From Sphingopyxis panaciterrulae (GTDB taxonomy: Bacteria; Pseudomonadota; Alphaproteobacteria; Sphingomonadales; Sphingomonadaceae): 64,000 nucleotides of DNA. This document shows, piece by piece, positions 7,815 through 16,382 of this stretch; the first letter of the stretch is position 1; each line of letters opens with the position of its first letter. The notes below the pieces were generated by a model. It searched no databases and was not told the origin of the DNA. It saw nothing but the letters and a program-made list of their open reading frames with translations. The stretch covers positions 1 to 64,000 of the forward strand of contig NZ_JACIJH010000015.1 of the NCBI RefSeq assembly GCF_014199295.1, written 5' to 3'. The position numbers were made by a program, and so were the translations under genes.

Positions 7815-9022
7815 TGGCGCGTGGTATCAAGGATAAGGTCGCCATATTGGGCATGGGATGCGCACGCTTTGGCGAACGCTGGGCCGACGATGCCGAGACG
7901 CTGATGGTCGAGGCTTATGAAGAGGCGATCGCCGATGCGGGAATCGAGACGAGCGAGATCGACGCGGCGTGGCTGTCGGTCGCGTTCGACGCGATCAATA
8001 TCGGGCCGTCGGGAATTCCGCTGGCGACCGCGTTGCGGCTACGCAACATCGGAGTGACGAAGGTTGAAAACTATTGCGCGAGCGGAACCGAGGCCTTTCG
8101 CGGCGCAGTCTACGCCGTCGCGTCGGGCGCCGCCGATATCGCGCTGGCCCTCGGCGTCGAGAAGCTGAAAGACACAGGCTATGGCGGCTTGCCGGTACGC
8201 TCGCGCGGCACGACGTTCGACATGGTCGGCGTGACCGGTTCGGCACCGGGCAATTTTGCCCAGCTCGCCAGCGCCTATCGCGCGGCGCACGGGGTCGGGA
8301 AGGCCGATCTCAAGCGCGCCATGGCGCATGTGTCGGTCAAGAGCCACGCCAATGGCGCGAAGAACCCCAAGGCGCATCTGCGCAAGCCCATCGATATGGA
8401 TACGGTGCTGAACGCGCCGATGATCGCCGAACCCTTGGGCCTGTACGACTGCTGCGGCGTGTCCGACGGGGCCGCCTGCGCGATTGTCACGACCCCGGAG
8501 ATCGCGCGGGCTTTCGGGAAGCGCGATCCGGTGACCGTCAAGGCGCTGCAGATCTCGGCCTCGAACGGATGGGAGGCCCAGCAAGGCGGTGGCTGGAACG
8601 GGAGCTATTTCCATACGACCCGAATTGCCGCCGCGAAGGCCTATGAAGAAGCCGGGATCACGCGGCCGCGCGAGCAGATCAGCCTGATGGAAGTGCACGA
8701 CTGCTTTTCGGTGACCGAACTGGTTACGATGGAAGATCTTCATATCTCGAGGGAAGGGCAAGGGTGGAAGGACGTGCTTGACGGCCTCTTCGACGCCGAT
8801 GGGGCGATACCGTGCCAGATCGATGGCGGGCTTAAATGCTTCGGTCATCCCATCGGCGCGTCAGGCCTGCGCATGATCTACGAAAATTACCTGCAGCTGC
8901 TCGGGAGAGCGGGGCCTCGCCAGCGGACATCGCTGCCGAGCCTCGCGCTGAGTCATAATCTGGGAGGCATGCCGAGCCAGAATGTTTCGGCGGTTGCGAT
9001 CATCGGGACGCACGATGCCTGA
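7814..9022 (+). CDS. SCP2-type thiolase (lipid-transfer protein/acetyl-CoA acetyltransferase family)
   Basis: 402 residues of the thiolase fold. The nucleophile Cys is in [13 protein letters not shown] (near residue 90). The histidine motifs are [11 protein letters not shown] (near 295) and [12 protein letters not shown] (near 340). Enzymes of this branch cleave 3-oxoacyl-CoA or perform retro-aldol cleavage of steroid-like side chains together with DUF35 proteins. The start codon overlaps the stop of the DUF35-bearing upstream gene, supporting a complex of the two. The next gene starts 8 nt before this stop. Confidence 0.88.
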   Translation: MARGIKDKVAILGMGCARFGERWADDAETLMVEAYEEAIADAGIETSEIDAAWLSVAFDAINIGPSGIPLATALRLRNIGVTKVENYCASGTEAFRGAVYAVASGAADIALALGVEKLKDTGYGGLPVRSRGTTFDMVGVTGSAPGNFAQLASAYRAAHGVGKADLKRAMAHVSVKSHANGAKNPKAHLRKPIDMDTVLNAPMIAEPLGLYDCCGVSDGAACAIVTTPEIARAFGKRDPVTVKALQISASNGWEAQQGGGWNGSYFHTTRIAAAKAYEEAGITRPREQISLMEVHDCFSVTELVTMEDLHISREGQGWKDVLDGLFDADGAIPCQIDGGLKCFGHPIGASGLRMIYENYLQLLGRAGPRQRTSLPSLALSHNLGGMPSQNVSAVAIIGTHDA

Positions 9023-10634
9023 GGCGCCGCACGGAGCTGGCGACGGCGTGGACGCCAGCGCCCATCGTGCGACGCTGGCGACGCTACGCGAATTCGCAGG
9101 CCAGGCGCGGGCCGCGGCGCGGGCGCGTCTCGACGCTGGCGGTCATGACGACGAGCAGCGCATGCTGCACGGACTTGCCTGGATCGAAACGACCATCCAG
9201 GCGCTCGCGGCGCTGCTCGACTGGGCCGATCGACTCGAAAATCCGGGTGAGCCCGAACGCCTTCTCCTCGATATCGCCTTTGGCGAATATGCCGCCCAGA
9301 TTGCGGGCGGCTTGCCGATGAGCGGAAACGAGTTTGTGCGGCCGAGCGATTTCGGTCTCCTTCCCGGGGTGGTGTTTCGCCGGCCGGAGATCGCCAGTGC
9401 CATGGCCGCCAACAGCGCCGCGGCGCGCCGCGATCTCGCGCTTCATATCGCATCGGGCGGTCAGATCGAGGAAAGTCTGGGCGATGCCGAGCTTGACGCG
9501 ATCCGCCGCGAGTTTCGCCGCTTCACCGCAGAACGCGTAACCCCTCATGCCCATCGCTGGCATCTCGACAACGCGCTGGTCCCCGATGGCCTGATCGCCG
9601 AACTCGGGGCGATGGGCGCCTTCGGCATTTGTGTCGCGCCCGAATATGGCGGTATCGGCCTCGGCAAGCTGGCGATGTGCGTGGTGACCGAAGAGCTGTC
9701 GCGCGGATGGATCGGCATCGGCTCGCTCGGCACGCGCAGCGAAATCGCGGGCGAACTGATCGGGTTGGCCGGTACACCCGAGCAGCGGGCACGCTGGCTG
9801 CCCGCGATCGCCGATGGATCGGTGCTGCCGACTGCGGTGTTTACCGAGCCCGGCGCCGGCTCGGATCTCGCCGGACTCGCCACCCAGGCGAAGCAAAAGG
9901 GCCGGCATTGGTCGATTTCCGGCGCGAAAACCTGGATCACGCACGCGTCACGCAGCGACCTGATGACCTTGCTTGCGCGCACCGGTGGTCCCGGCAACGC
10001 GGGCCTCAGCATGTTCCTTGCCGAGAAGCCGCGCGGGACCGATGCGGAGCCGTTTCCCGCTGACGGCATGTCGGGCAGCGAGATTGCGGTCCTCGGCTAT
10101 CGGGGGATGCGCGAGTATGAACTGGCATTCGACGATTTTTCCGTTTCATCCGACGCGTTGCTCGGCGACGTGGAAGGGCAGGGTTTTCGCCAGCTGATGA
10201 AAACTTTCGAGGGCGCGCGCATTCAGACCGCGGCGCGCGCTATCGGTGTCGCCTGGCGCGCGTATGAGCTCGGACTTGGATATGCGCTCGAACGACGCCA
10301 GTTCGGCAAGCGGCTTATCGACTTCGCCCGCATTTCCGACAAGCTGGTGATGATGCTGGTCGAGATCGTGGCGGCGCGTGAGCTCGCGCACCATGCCGCG
10401 CGCGAGAAGGACAAGGGGCTGCGCTGCGATGTCGAGGCCGGAATGGCCAAGCTGCTCGCCGCGCGTGTCGCGTGGACCGCAGCCGACAATTCGCTGCAGA
10501 TCCATGGTGGCAACGGTTATGCGATCGAGAGCGAAATCAGCCGGATCCTGTGCGACGCCCGTATCCTGAATATCTTCGAAGGCGCTGCGGAAATACAGGC
10601 GATGATCATCGCCCGTCACCTTGTCGCCGCATAA
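9015..10634 (+). CDS. Acyl-CoA dehydrogenase, (2S)-methylsuccinyl-CoA dehydrogenase-like
   Basis: 539 residues: a helical N-terminal extension of about 150 residues (with QIAGGLPMS and VRPSDFG) followed by a complete acyl-CoA dehydrogenase ([12 protein letters not shown] near 285, SGAKTWITH, catalytic-loop [12 protein letters not shown] near 405, LQIHGGNGY near 505). That architecture is characteristic of methylsuccinyl-CoA dehydrogenase (Mcd) of the ethylmalonyl-CoA pathway. No other gene of that pathway is here, so it probably oxidises a branched dicarboxylyl- or acyl-CoA made by this catabolic route. ATG 9015 overlaps the thiolase stop; the frame start at 8982 lies inside the thiolase. Confidence 0.82.
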   Translation: MPEAPHGAGDGVDASAHRATLATLREFAGQARAAARARLDAGGHDDEQRMLHGLAWIETTIQALAALLDWADRLENPGEPERLLLDIAFGEYAAQIAGGLPMSGNEFVRPSDFGLLPGVVFRRPEIASAMAANSAAARRDLALHIASGGQIEESLGDAELDAIRREFRRFTAERVTPHAHRWHLDNALVPDGLIAELGAMGAFGICVAPEYGGIGLGKLAMCVVTEELSRGWIGIGSLGTRSEIAGELIGLAGTPEQRARWLPAIADGSVLPTAVFTEPGAGSDLAGLATQAKQKGRHWSISGAKTWITHASRSDLMTLLARTGGPGNAGLSMFLAEKPRGTDAEPFPADGMSGSEIAVLGYRGMREYELAFDDFSVSSDALLGDVEGQGFRQLMKTFEGARIQTAARAIGVAWRAYELGLGYALERRQFGKRLIDFARISDKLVMMLVEIVAARELAHHAAREKDKGLRCDVEAGMAKLLAARVAWTAADNSLQIHGGNGYAIESEISRILCDARILNIFEGAAEIQAMIIARHLVAA

Positions 10635-10643
10635 GACTGACGC

Positions 10644-11315
10644 CTAGCGGCCCGTCTTGTCCGAGCCCGCCGCATCGTCCTTCGGCAATGTGTTCGGGCT
10701 GGTGAGCGCCGCCACCGCAACGGCACTCAATGTCTCGATATAATGATCGGTCGACCAGCCGCCGACCTGGGTCAGATCGTCCCAATTGCGTAGCGCGAAC
10801 AGCGTGACGAGGAAGGTCGCCGCATCGCGCATGATCCAGCTCGGATGTAACAGGCCTTCGGTATGCAGCTGCCTGACGATCACCCGTTCGACCCAGGCGA
10901 TATTCCACCAATGGCGGCGGAACCAAGCAGAACTTGCGGCCTGATTACGGAACCGGCCGCTTTCGACGGAACGCACCAGGGTCACGAGACCGACGCTGCG
11001 CTGGCAGCGAGTTACCGCGAGCATCCGGAGCATCGCAATGCCGCTGTCGAGCGCCTCGATCTGCTCCATCCAGTCGCCGATGCCGAGTTTCTCGTCGATA
11101 TAATCCGACAGCGCAGACAGCAGTTGCGACCGGTCGGAGAAATGGAGATAGACGGCCTGCCGCGAAACGCCGGCGCCCTTGGCGACAGCTTTCATCGTCG
11201 CCGCTGCTTCGCCTTTCTCATCGACGATACTCCGTGCGACCGCCAGAATGCGATCGCGCGTGTTCAACTGAGCCAGATCCTCTGATTTTGCCGCTTCGGT
11301 CTTTCGCCCCGTCAT
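10644..11315 (-). CDS. TetR-family transcriptional regulator
   Basis: 223 residues. The N-terminal TetR helix-turn-helix spans about residues 19-65 (TRDRILAVARSIVDEKG ... GVSRQAVYLHFSDR), followed by a helical ligand-binding domain without recognised specificity. The true start is ATG 11315; the 140 residues upstream in the open frame have no homology. It is the only TetR gene in the island. It lies at the 3' end of the minus-strand operon 14551-10644, whose promoter carries operator site 2, so it may repress its own transcription. It is the best candidate for the protein that binds the 18 palindromes; this is inference. Confidence 0.88.
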   Translation of the reverse strand: MTGRKTEAAKSEDLAQLNTRDRILAVARSIVDEKGEAAATMKAVAKGAGVSRQAVYLHFSDRSQLLSALSDYIDEKLGIGDWMEQIEALDSGIAMLRMLAVTRCQRSVGLVTLVRSVESGRFRNQAASSAWFRRHWWNIAWVERVIVRQLHTEGLLHPSWIMRDAATFLVTLFALRNWDDLTQVGGWSTDHYIETLSAVAVAALTSPNTLPKDDAAGSDKTGR

Positions 11316-11398
11316 GTATCCCAAACCTCTATCCTGCAGGACGCTCCTAACAGGCGGGCGGTCAGCCGCCAAGCGCGGAGAGCGAGGATCCCGCCCGC

Positions 11399-11977
11399 TC
11401 ACCGGCCGGCGCACGGTACACCGGCGGCGGGCAGAGGTGTTTTGCCCGCATAGGCGGGCTCGAGGCTCAGCTCGAACGCCGATGCCATGTGGCTGACGCA
11501 GACATAGAAGGATATGGTGAGGGCAAGGTGGATCATCTGTGCCGGCGCGAAATGCGCCGACAACGCCGCATAAATATCGGGCGGCACCTCGCCGCCTTCG
11601 ATGAGCGCATCGGCGAAGGCGAGGGCATGCCGTTCGGTTTCGTCGAAGAGATGGGATCCGCGCCACGCTGCCAGGGCATGAAGCTTTTGCTCGTCGACGC
11701 CGGCAGCGACGGCGAGCCCCCAATGATGCGCCCATTCATATTCGGCGCGCGTCAATATGGCGACGCGCATGATCAGCAGTTCGCGGAGCCCTCGTTCGGT
11801 GTGCTCTGCGCTCCGAAGCGGCCAAGCGAGGCGGGTCCAGGCCTCGAACAAGTCGGGTGCGTGGGCGAGCAGGCGGTACAGGTCCGGAATCTTGGCGCCG
11901 CGGCCTGTCATCTCATCGAAAATCGCGCGCGCGGCCGGTGCCGCCTCCTCGTCAGTCAGCAGGGCAATGCGGGTCAT
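11399..11977 (-). CDS. Carboxymuconolactone decarboxylase (CMD/AhpD-fold) family protein
   Basis: 192 residues of the helical CMD fold with the core RAEYEWAHHWGLAVAAG near residues 80-95. The catalytic CxxC pair of the AhpD peroxidase branch is absent, so it is closer to the decarboxylase-like branch; the substrate is unknown. Its ATG 11977 overlaps the TGA of the flavin reductase gene (ATGA). The two are thus coupled in the operon with the acyl-CoA synthetase. The first 52 residues of the longer frame (to 12133) lie inside the neighbour and are rejected. Confidence 0.82.
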   Translation of the reverse strand: MTRIALLTDEEAAPAARAIFDEMTGRGAKIPDLYRLLAHAPDLFEAWTRLAWPLRSAEHTERGLRELLIMRVAILTRAEYEWAHHWGLAVAAGVDEQKLHALAAWRGSHLFDETERHALAFADALIEGGEVPPDIYAALSAHFAPAQMIHLALTISFYVCVSHMASAFELSLEPAYAGKTPLPAAGVPCAGR

Positions 11978-12531
11978 GGGCGGGTTTCCCTTCGTTCGGA
12001 CTGGTGCAAGATCCAGGCCTCGAACTTGGCTGCAAAACCGGCGAGCACCTGGTCCGTGCCGGGCGATTCCAGCGCGGCGAGATTGTCGGGCGTGTAGTGG
12101 ATATAAAGTTCGGGCTGGCCAAGGAGCCGGCATTCCAGCGAAACCAACATGCTGCGCAAATGCGCCTGCGCGATGGCGGCGCCGCGCAGACCGATCGAAC
12201 CGCCGACGATCGCAGCGGGTTTTCCGGCCCAGCAGCTTTGCCCGCGTGGCCGCGATCCCCAGTCGATCGTGTTTTTGAGTGCCGCGGGGATCGAACGATT
12301 ATGTTCGGGGGTCACGAACAGGATGGCGTCGGCGGCGCTGACGCACGCCTTCATCGCCGCGACGCTCTCTGGCGGGGCGTCGCGGAATTCGTCGTCGTCG
12401 TAGAGCGGCAACCGCAGGTCGGGCATGCGAAAGGTAAGCCGCGGGCCCGAAACCCGGGCGATCGCATCGGCAAGCCGCCGGCTGAACGAGTTTTGGCGCA
12501 GGCTGCCGATCAGGACGGCGACATCAGGCAA
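11974..12531 (-). CDS. NADPH-dependent FMN reductase family protein
   Basis: Flavodoxin-fold protein of about 185 residues with GSLRQNSFSRRLAD at the phosphate-binding loop and TPEHNRSIPAALKNTIDW near residue 90, diagnostic of the NADPH:FMN reductase family (also quinone or azo reductases). The chosen start is TTG 12531, with GAAGG 8 nt upstream and a short overlap with the synthetase stop (12524). An ATG at 12588 would add 19 basic residues. It could supply reduced flavin or reduce a quinone in the pathway. Confidence 0.8.
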   Translation of the reverse strand: MPDVAVLIGSLRQNSFSRRLADAIARVSGPRLTFRMPDLRLPLYDDDEFRDAPPESVAAMKACVSAADAILFVTPEHNRSIPAALKNTIDWGSRPRGQSCWAGKPAAIVGGSIGLRGAAIAQAHLRSMLVSLECRLLGQPELYIHYTPDNLAALESPGTDQVLAGFAAKFEAWILHQSERRETRP

Positions 12532-14551
12532 CCGGTGCGCCTTCTTTCGCGGTGCGGCGGAGCGCCGCGACTTCCGGCCGGTTCGCAAAATCGGCGTACC
12601 AGTCGAGGACGCCGGGATCGGCCATCGCGTCGCGGCTCGCCACTTTGCTTGCGGGTTGGCCCATCAGCAGCTTGCGCACCGGAACCTCCATCTTCTTGCC
12701 GGTGAGGGTGAAGGGGATCGACGGCGCGGCGACGATTTCGTCGGGGACGTGCCGCGGGCTCGCCTGTTCGCGCAACTGGCGGTTGATCCGCTTGACCAGG
12801 TCGGCGTCGAGGCTGTGCCCAGGCGCGAGCTTGACGAACAGCGGCATGTAAAAGCCGCCGTCCGGCATTTCGCAACATACGATCAGGCTGTCGGAAACTT
12901 CCGCCACGCCTTCGAGCACGCGATAGATTTCGGCGGTGCCGATGCGGACGCCGAAGCGGTTGAGCGTCGAATCCGAGCGGCCATAGATATAGCAGCCGCC
13001 GTCGTCGGTGAATTTGATCAGGTCGCCGTGACGCCACACATCGGGGAAGGTCTCGAAATAGCTTGCGTGGTAGCGTTTCTGCCCTTCGTCGCCCCAGAAA
13101 TAGATGGGCTGCGAGGGGAAGGGGCTGGTGACGACGAGTTCGCCGATCTCGCCGGTCAGCTCGTCGCCGTCGTCGCTCCAGCTATGGACGTCCATCCCCA
13201 GTTGCCGCCCCTGGATTTCGCCCGCGCGCACTGGCTTGCCCGGCACACCGCCGACCAGCGCGCTGCACAATTCGGTGCCGCCGGACGATGAGACGACCCA
13301 CGCATCGTCGCGGACATTCTCGTAGAACCAGGCGAAGATATCGGGCGTTGCGGGCGCGCCGCCGACGAAGATCGTGTCAATCGACGACACGTCGAACCGC
13401 TCGGAGGGCTTGACCCCGGCGGCGCGCATGCTTTGCACCAGCGTCGGGCTGGCGCCGAAAACCGTCGCGCGCGCGTCGCACGCGATACGCCACAGAGCGT
13501 CGATCCCGCCGAACACCGGGCTGCCGTCGTAAAGAACAGCCGAACTGCCTGCGAGCATCGACGAGAGGACCGAATTCCACATCATCCAGCCGGTCGTCGT
13601 GTAGAAGAAATTCCGCTTGGCGGGGCTGAGGTTCATGTGAAGATTCTTGACCTTCAGATGCTCGGCGACGATCCCGACGTGGCTATGCGTGATCGCCTTG
13701 GGAAGGCCGGTGGTTCCCGACGAGAAAAGGATCCACAGGGGGTGATCATGCGGGACGCGTTCGTAGCGAAAATCTTCGCGCGGAATCGGCGGCCCCGCCA
13801 GCAGGTCGGCAAAGCTGTGCGACGCGATAGGGGAGGGCGGCGCCGCGTCGAAGCCTGCATAATCGAGCCAGACGATCGTCTCGAGGCTGGGCAGGGCGTC
13901 GGTAATCGCCGCGATTTCGCTGCGCCGGTCGAACGCCTTACCGCCAAAGCTGTAGCCATCGGCAAAGAAGGCCAGTTTGGGCTCGATCTGGCCGAAGCGT
14001 TCGATGACGGTAGGCGCGCCGAATTCGGGCGCCGCCGCCGACCAGACAGCGCCGATCGCGGTCGTCGCCAGCATCGCGATCGCGGTTTCGGGGATATTGG
14101 GCATGTAGCTGACGATGCGGTCGCCCGGGGCGATGCCCATGGCGCGCAGGCGCGTCGCCATGCGCCGCACCGCACCGCCGAGTTCGCCCCAGCTCATCTG
14201 CGCAAGCGGACGGATCTCGCTTGAATGGCAAAAGACGACGCTGTCGGGGTCGACGCTTTCGTGCCGCAGCGCATGTTCGGCAAAATTGACGCGGGATCCG
14301 ACGAACCATTGGGTGTCGAGCATTCCGGTGCCGGTGCGAACCCGGTCGTAGGGTGTGTCCGAAAGAATGTCGAAATAGCGCCAGATGCCACCCCAGAACG
14401 TGTCGGGATGGGCCGTCGACCAGCGCCACAATTCCTCATAATCGCCGAACAACAGGCCCTGCTCGGCATGCAGCCACATGCGGTAGCGCTCGAGATTGGA
14501 CTGGGCAAAGCGCTCGGGCGGTGGTGTCCAGAGCAAAGTCCCTTCCTTCAT
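12524..14551 (-). CDS. Acetoacetate-CoA ligase-type acyl-CoA synthetase
   Basis: 675 residues, full length for acetoacetyl-CoA synthetase (AacS-like) of the ANL superfamily, which activates a carboxylic or 3-oxo acid with ATP and CoA. P-loop LFSSGTTGLPKAITH lies near residue 285, GRSDSTLNRFGVRIG near 535 (hinge), and the C-terminal lysine motif TLTGKKMEVPVRK near 630. The N-terminal ACAS_N-type segment is also present. First gene of the operon that ends with the TetR gene; operator site 2 lies 43 nt upstream. In this context it may activate a ring-derived oxo acid and not acetoacetate. Confidence 0.88.
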   Translation of the reverse strand: MKEGTLLWTPPPERFAQSNLERYRMWLHAEQGLLFGDYEELWRWSTAHPDTFWGGIWRYFDILSDTPYDRVRTGTGMLDTQWFVGSRVNFAEHALRHESVDPDSVVFCHSSEIRPLAQMSWGELGGAVRRMATRLRAMGIAPGDRIVSYMPNIPETAIAMLATTAIGAVWSAAAPEFGAPTVIERFGQIEPKLAFFADGYSFGGKAFDRRSEIAAITDALPSLETIVWLDYAGFDAAPPSPIASHSFADLLAGPPIPREDFRYERVPHDHPLWILFSSGTTGLPKAITHSHVGIVAEHLKVKNLHMNLSPAKRNFFYTTTGWMMWNSVLSSMLAGSSAVLYDGSPVFGGIDALWRIACDARATVFGASPTLVQSMRAAGVKPSERFDVSSIDTIFVGGAPATPDIFAWFYENVRDDAWVVSSSGGTELCSALVGGVPGKPVRAGEIQGRQLGMDVHSWSDDGDELTGEIGELVVTSPFPSQPIYFWGDEGQKRYHASYFETFPDVWRHGDLIKFTDDGGCYIYGRSDSTLNRFGVRIGTAEIYRVLEGVAEVSDSLIVCCEMPDGGFYMPLFVKLAPGHSLDADLVKRINRQLREQASPRHVPDEIVAAPSIPFTLTGKKMEVPVRKLLMGQPASKVASRDAMADPGVLDWYADFANRPEVAALRRTAKEGAPVA

Positions 14552-14594
14552 GGCTGTCTCCCAATTTCGCCGCCGGCCGCGCCGCCGTACGATC

Positions 14595-14608
14595 TTTACA
14601 TGTGTAAA
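14595..14608. promoter_or_regulatory. Operator site 2 (TTTACATGTGTAAA)
   Basis: Near-perfect copy of the shared palindrome, extended as CTTTACATGTGTAAAG at 14594-14609. It lies 44 nt before the ATG of the acyl-CoA synthetase operon that includes the TetR gene. Confidence 0.75.
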
Positions 14609-14722
14609 GTCTGGCTAGCGAATGCTGGCCACCCCTGTCAAGCGCGCGGCGCGAACACGGTGCCGTTCCATATCCGATCGCCGAAGGACGGCCCGGCTCC
14701 GCAACGCCTCCGCGGCATGCAA

Positions 14723-14736
14723 TTGACACGTGACAA
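14723..14736. promoter_or_regulatory. Operator site 3 (TTGACACGTGACAA)
   Basis: Copy of the shared palindrome with one mismatched base, about 45 nt upstream of the VOC dioxygenase-like gene on the plus strand. The bases TTGACA can also act as a -35 box, and CTATAGAT (14742-14749) is 6-7 nt closer to the gene. Confidence 0.65.
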
Positions 14737-14781
14737 GTGTCGCTATAGATTGACCGGCAAAATTGGACAGGAGAGATGTTT

Positions 14782-15360
14782 ATGCCCCGGCCGGCCCGCT
14801 TCGCCCATGTGGTGCTCCAGACCTTTGACCTGAAGCGTCTCGTCGACTGGTACACCTATGTCTTCGATCTCGAGGTCTATGCCGAGAGCCCGCGCGCGGT
14901 GATCGGTTCGTACGATGAGGAACACCACCGCTTCGCCTTCACCCAGTTTCCGGGCGAGAAGGTCGAATCCTTTTTCAACCCGCTCAAACATGTCGCCTAT
15001 GCCTATGACACGCTCGGCGACCTGATGGCACAGTACAAGCATATGAAGGCACGCGGGTATCACCCCGTCGAAAGTGTCAACCACGGCCCGACGCTGTCGC
15101 TCTATTATGCCGATCCCGACGGCAATGGGGTCGAATTTTTCGTCGACCGCTTCGCGACGATGGAGGAATCGAAAGCCTTCATGGCGTCGCCGGCGTTCCA
15201 GAAGAACCTCTTCGGCTATTATTTCGATCCCGAAAAAGCGCTAGCGGATTTCGAGCAGGGCGTGCCCGCAGAAAAAGTGTGGGAATATGATCAGGAGGCG
15301 GCTGACCGGCATCTCGAAGCGCAAAAGGCCAAGGCGGCCGCTGCCGCACCCACTTCTTGA
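14782..15360 (+). CDS. VOC-family protein resembling a type I extradiol dioxygenase
   Basis: 192 residues. The metal-ligand triad of vicinal-oxygen-chelate dioxygenases is recognisable: His in RFAHVVLQT (near 8), His in LKHVAYAY (near 75) and Glu in NGVEFFVDRF (near 117). Such enzymes open catechol-type rings between or beside the hydroxyls using Fe(II) and O2. It is a single VOC-pair protein with an Ala/Lys-rich tail. ATG 14782 is preferred over 14776 because AGGAG (14769-14773) is then 8 nt away. It is followed directly by an aldo/keto reductase. It is the best ring-cleavage candidate in the island. Confidence 0.78.
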   Translation: MPRPARFAHVVLQTFDLKRLVDWYTYVFDLEVYAESPRAVIGSYDEEHHRFAFTQFPGEKVESFFNPLKHVAYAYDTLGDLMAQYKHMKARGYHPVESVNHGPTLSLYYADPDGNGVEFFVDRFATMEESKAFMASPAFQKNLFGYYFDPEKALADFEQGVPAEKVWEYDQEAADRHLEAQKAKAAAAAPTS

Positions 15361-15371
15361 CGGCCCTCGAC

Positions 15372-16379
15372 ATGGACATGATCCAGCCTGAAGCGCCGCC
15401 GGACGGCGCTGCGCCCTCGCATGCGTCTCGCCGCCGGCTCGGGGCGACCGACGTGCAGACCATACCGTTCGTGCTCGGCGGCAATGTGTTCGGATGGACC
15501 GCAGACAGGTCGGCGAGCTTTGCGATTTTGGACGCCTTTGCAGCCAATGGCGGTACCCTCATCGATACTGCTGATTCCTATTCGCGCTGGGCGCCGGGTC
15601 ATCACGGAGGCGAGTCTGAAGAGATGCTCGGCGCATGGCTCGCCGCATCGGGCGCGCGCGCGAAGATTCAGATCGCAACCAAGGTCGGGGCGATGCCGGG
15701 TGAAGGAGGAAAGGGTCTTGCGCCATCGCGGATCGCCGCGGGATGCGACGCGTCGTTGCGCCGCTTGGGCATCGATTGCATTGACCTTTATTACGCGCAT
15801 TGCGACGATCTCGACACACCGCAGGAAGCCGTACTTGAAGCTTTTGGAAAGCTCATCGACGCAGGCAAGGTCCGCGCGATTGGTGCGTCGAACTTTTCGG
15901 TAGCACGCCTGGAGTCAGCTCGCGCGCTGGCAGCGGACGGAGCGGGCCCGCGGTTCGATGTCGTGCAGCCTGGCTATAATCTGATCCGTCGTGACGAATA
16001 TGAAGGCGCTCTCCAGGATTTCTGTGTCGCCAACCATATCGGCGTCGTTCCGCATTCGGGGCTCGCGTCGGGATTCCTGACCGGCAAATATCAGTCGCTG
16101 GCCGATACCGAAGCCCGGGCGCGGGGCGCCCGGCTGGGGTCGCTCTTCGACGCACGCGGGTTGGCTGTCCTCGCCGCGCTGAAGCGCATATCGAACGAGA
16201 CGGGCGCTTCGCCCGCGCAGATTTCGCTTGCCTGGCTCACCGCGAAGCCGGCCGTCGTGGGCCCGATCGCCAGCGCGACAAGTGTTGCGCAGCTCGAGGA
16301 GCTCATGCAGTCGGTCGAGCTTGTGCTCGACGGCGAGCATATCGCGCTGCTCGACGCGGCGGGCCGCGATCCCGCCTGA
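15372..16379 (+). CDS. Aldo/keto reductase
   Basis: 335-residue (beta/alpha)8 NAD(P)H-dependent oxidoreductase. The catalytic tetrad is visible as Asp and Tyr in DTADSYS (near 62-67), Lys in IATKVG (near 98) and His in YYAHCDD (near 140). Near the end, GPIASATSVAQLEE matches the NADP-binding part of the family. It follows the VOC gene by 11 nt, so they form a two-gene operon under operator site 3. Likely substrate: an aldehyde or ketone intermediate. Alternative starts are TTG 15357 and ATG 15378. Confidence 0.88.
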   Translation: MDMIQPEAPPDGAAPSHASRRRLGATDVQTIPFVLGGNVFGWTADRSASFAILDAFAANGGTLIDTADSYSRWAPGHHGGESEEMLGAWLAASGARAKIQIATKVGAMPGEGGKGLAPSRIAAGCDASLRRLGIDCIDLYYAHCDDLDTPQEAVLEAFGKLIDAGKVRAIGASNFSVARLESARALAADGAGPRFDVVQPGYNLIRRDEYEGALQDFCVANHIGVVPHSGLASGFLTGKYQSLADTEARARGARLGSLFDARGLAVLAALKRISNETGASPAQISLAWLTAKPAVVGPIASATSVAQLEELMQSVELVLDGEHIALLDAAGRDPA

Positions 16380-16382
16380 CGG

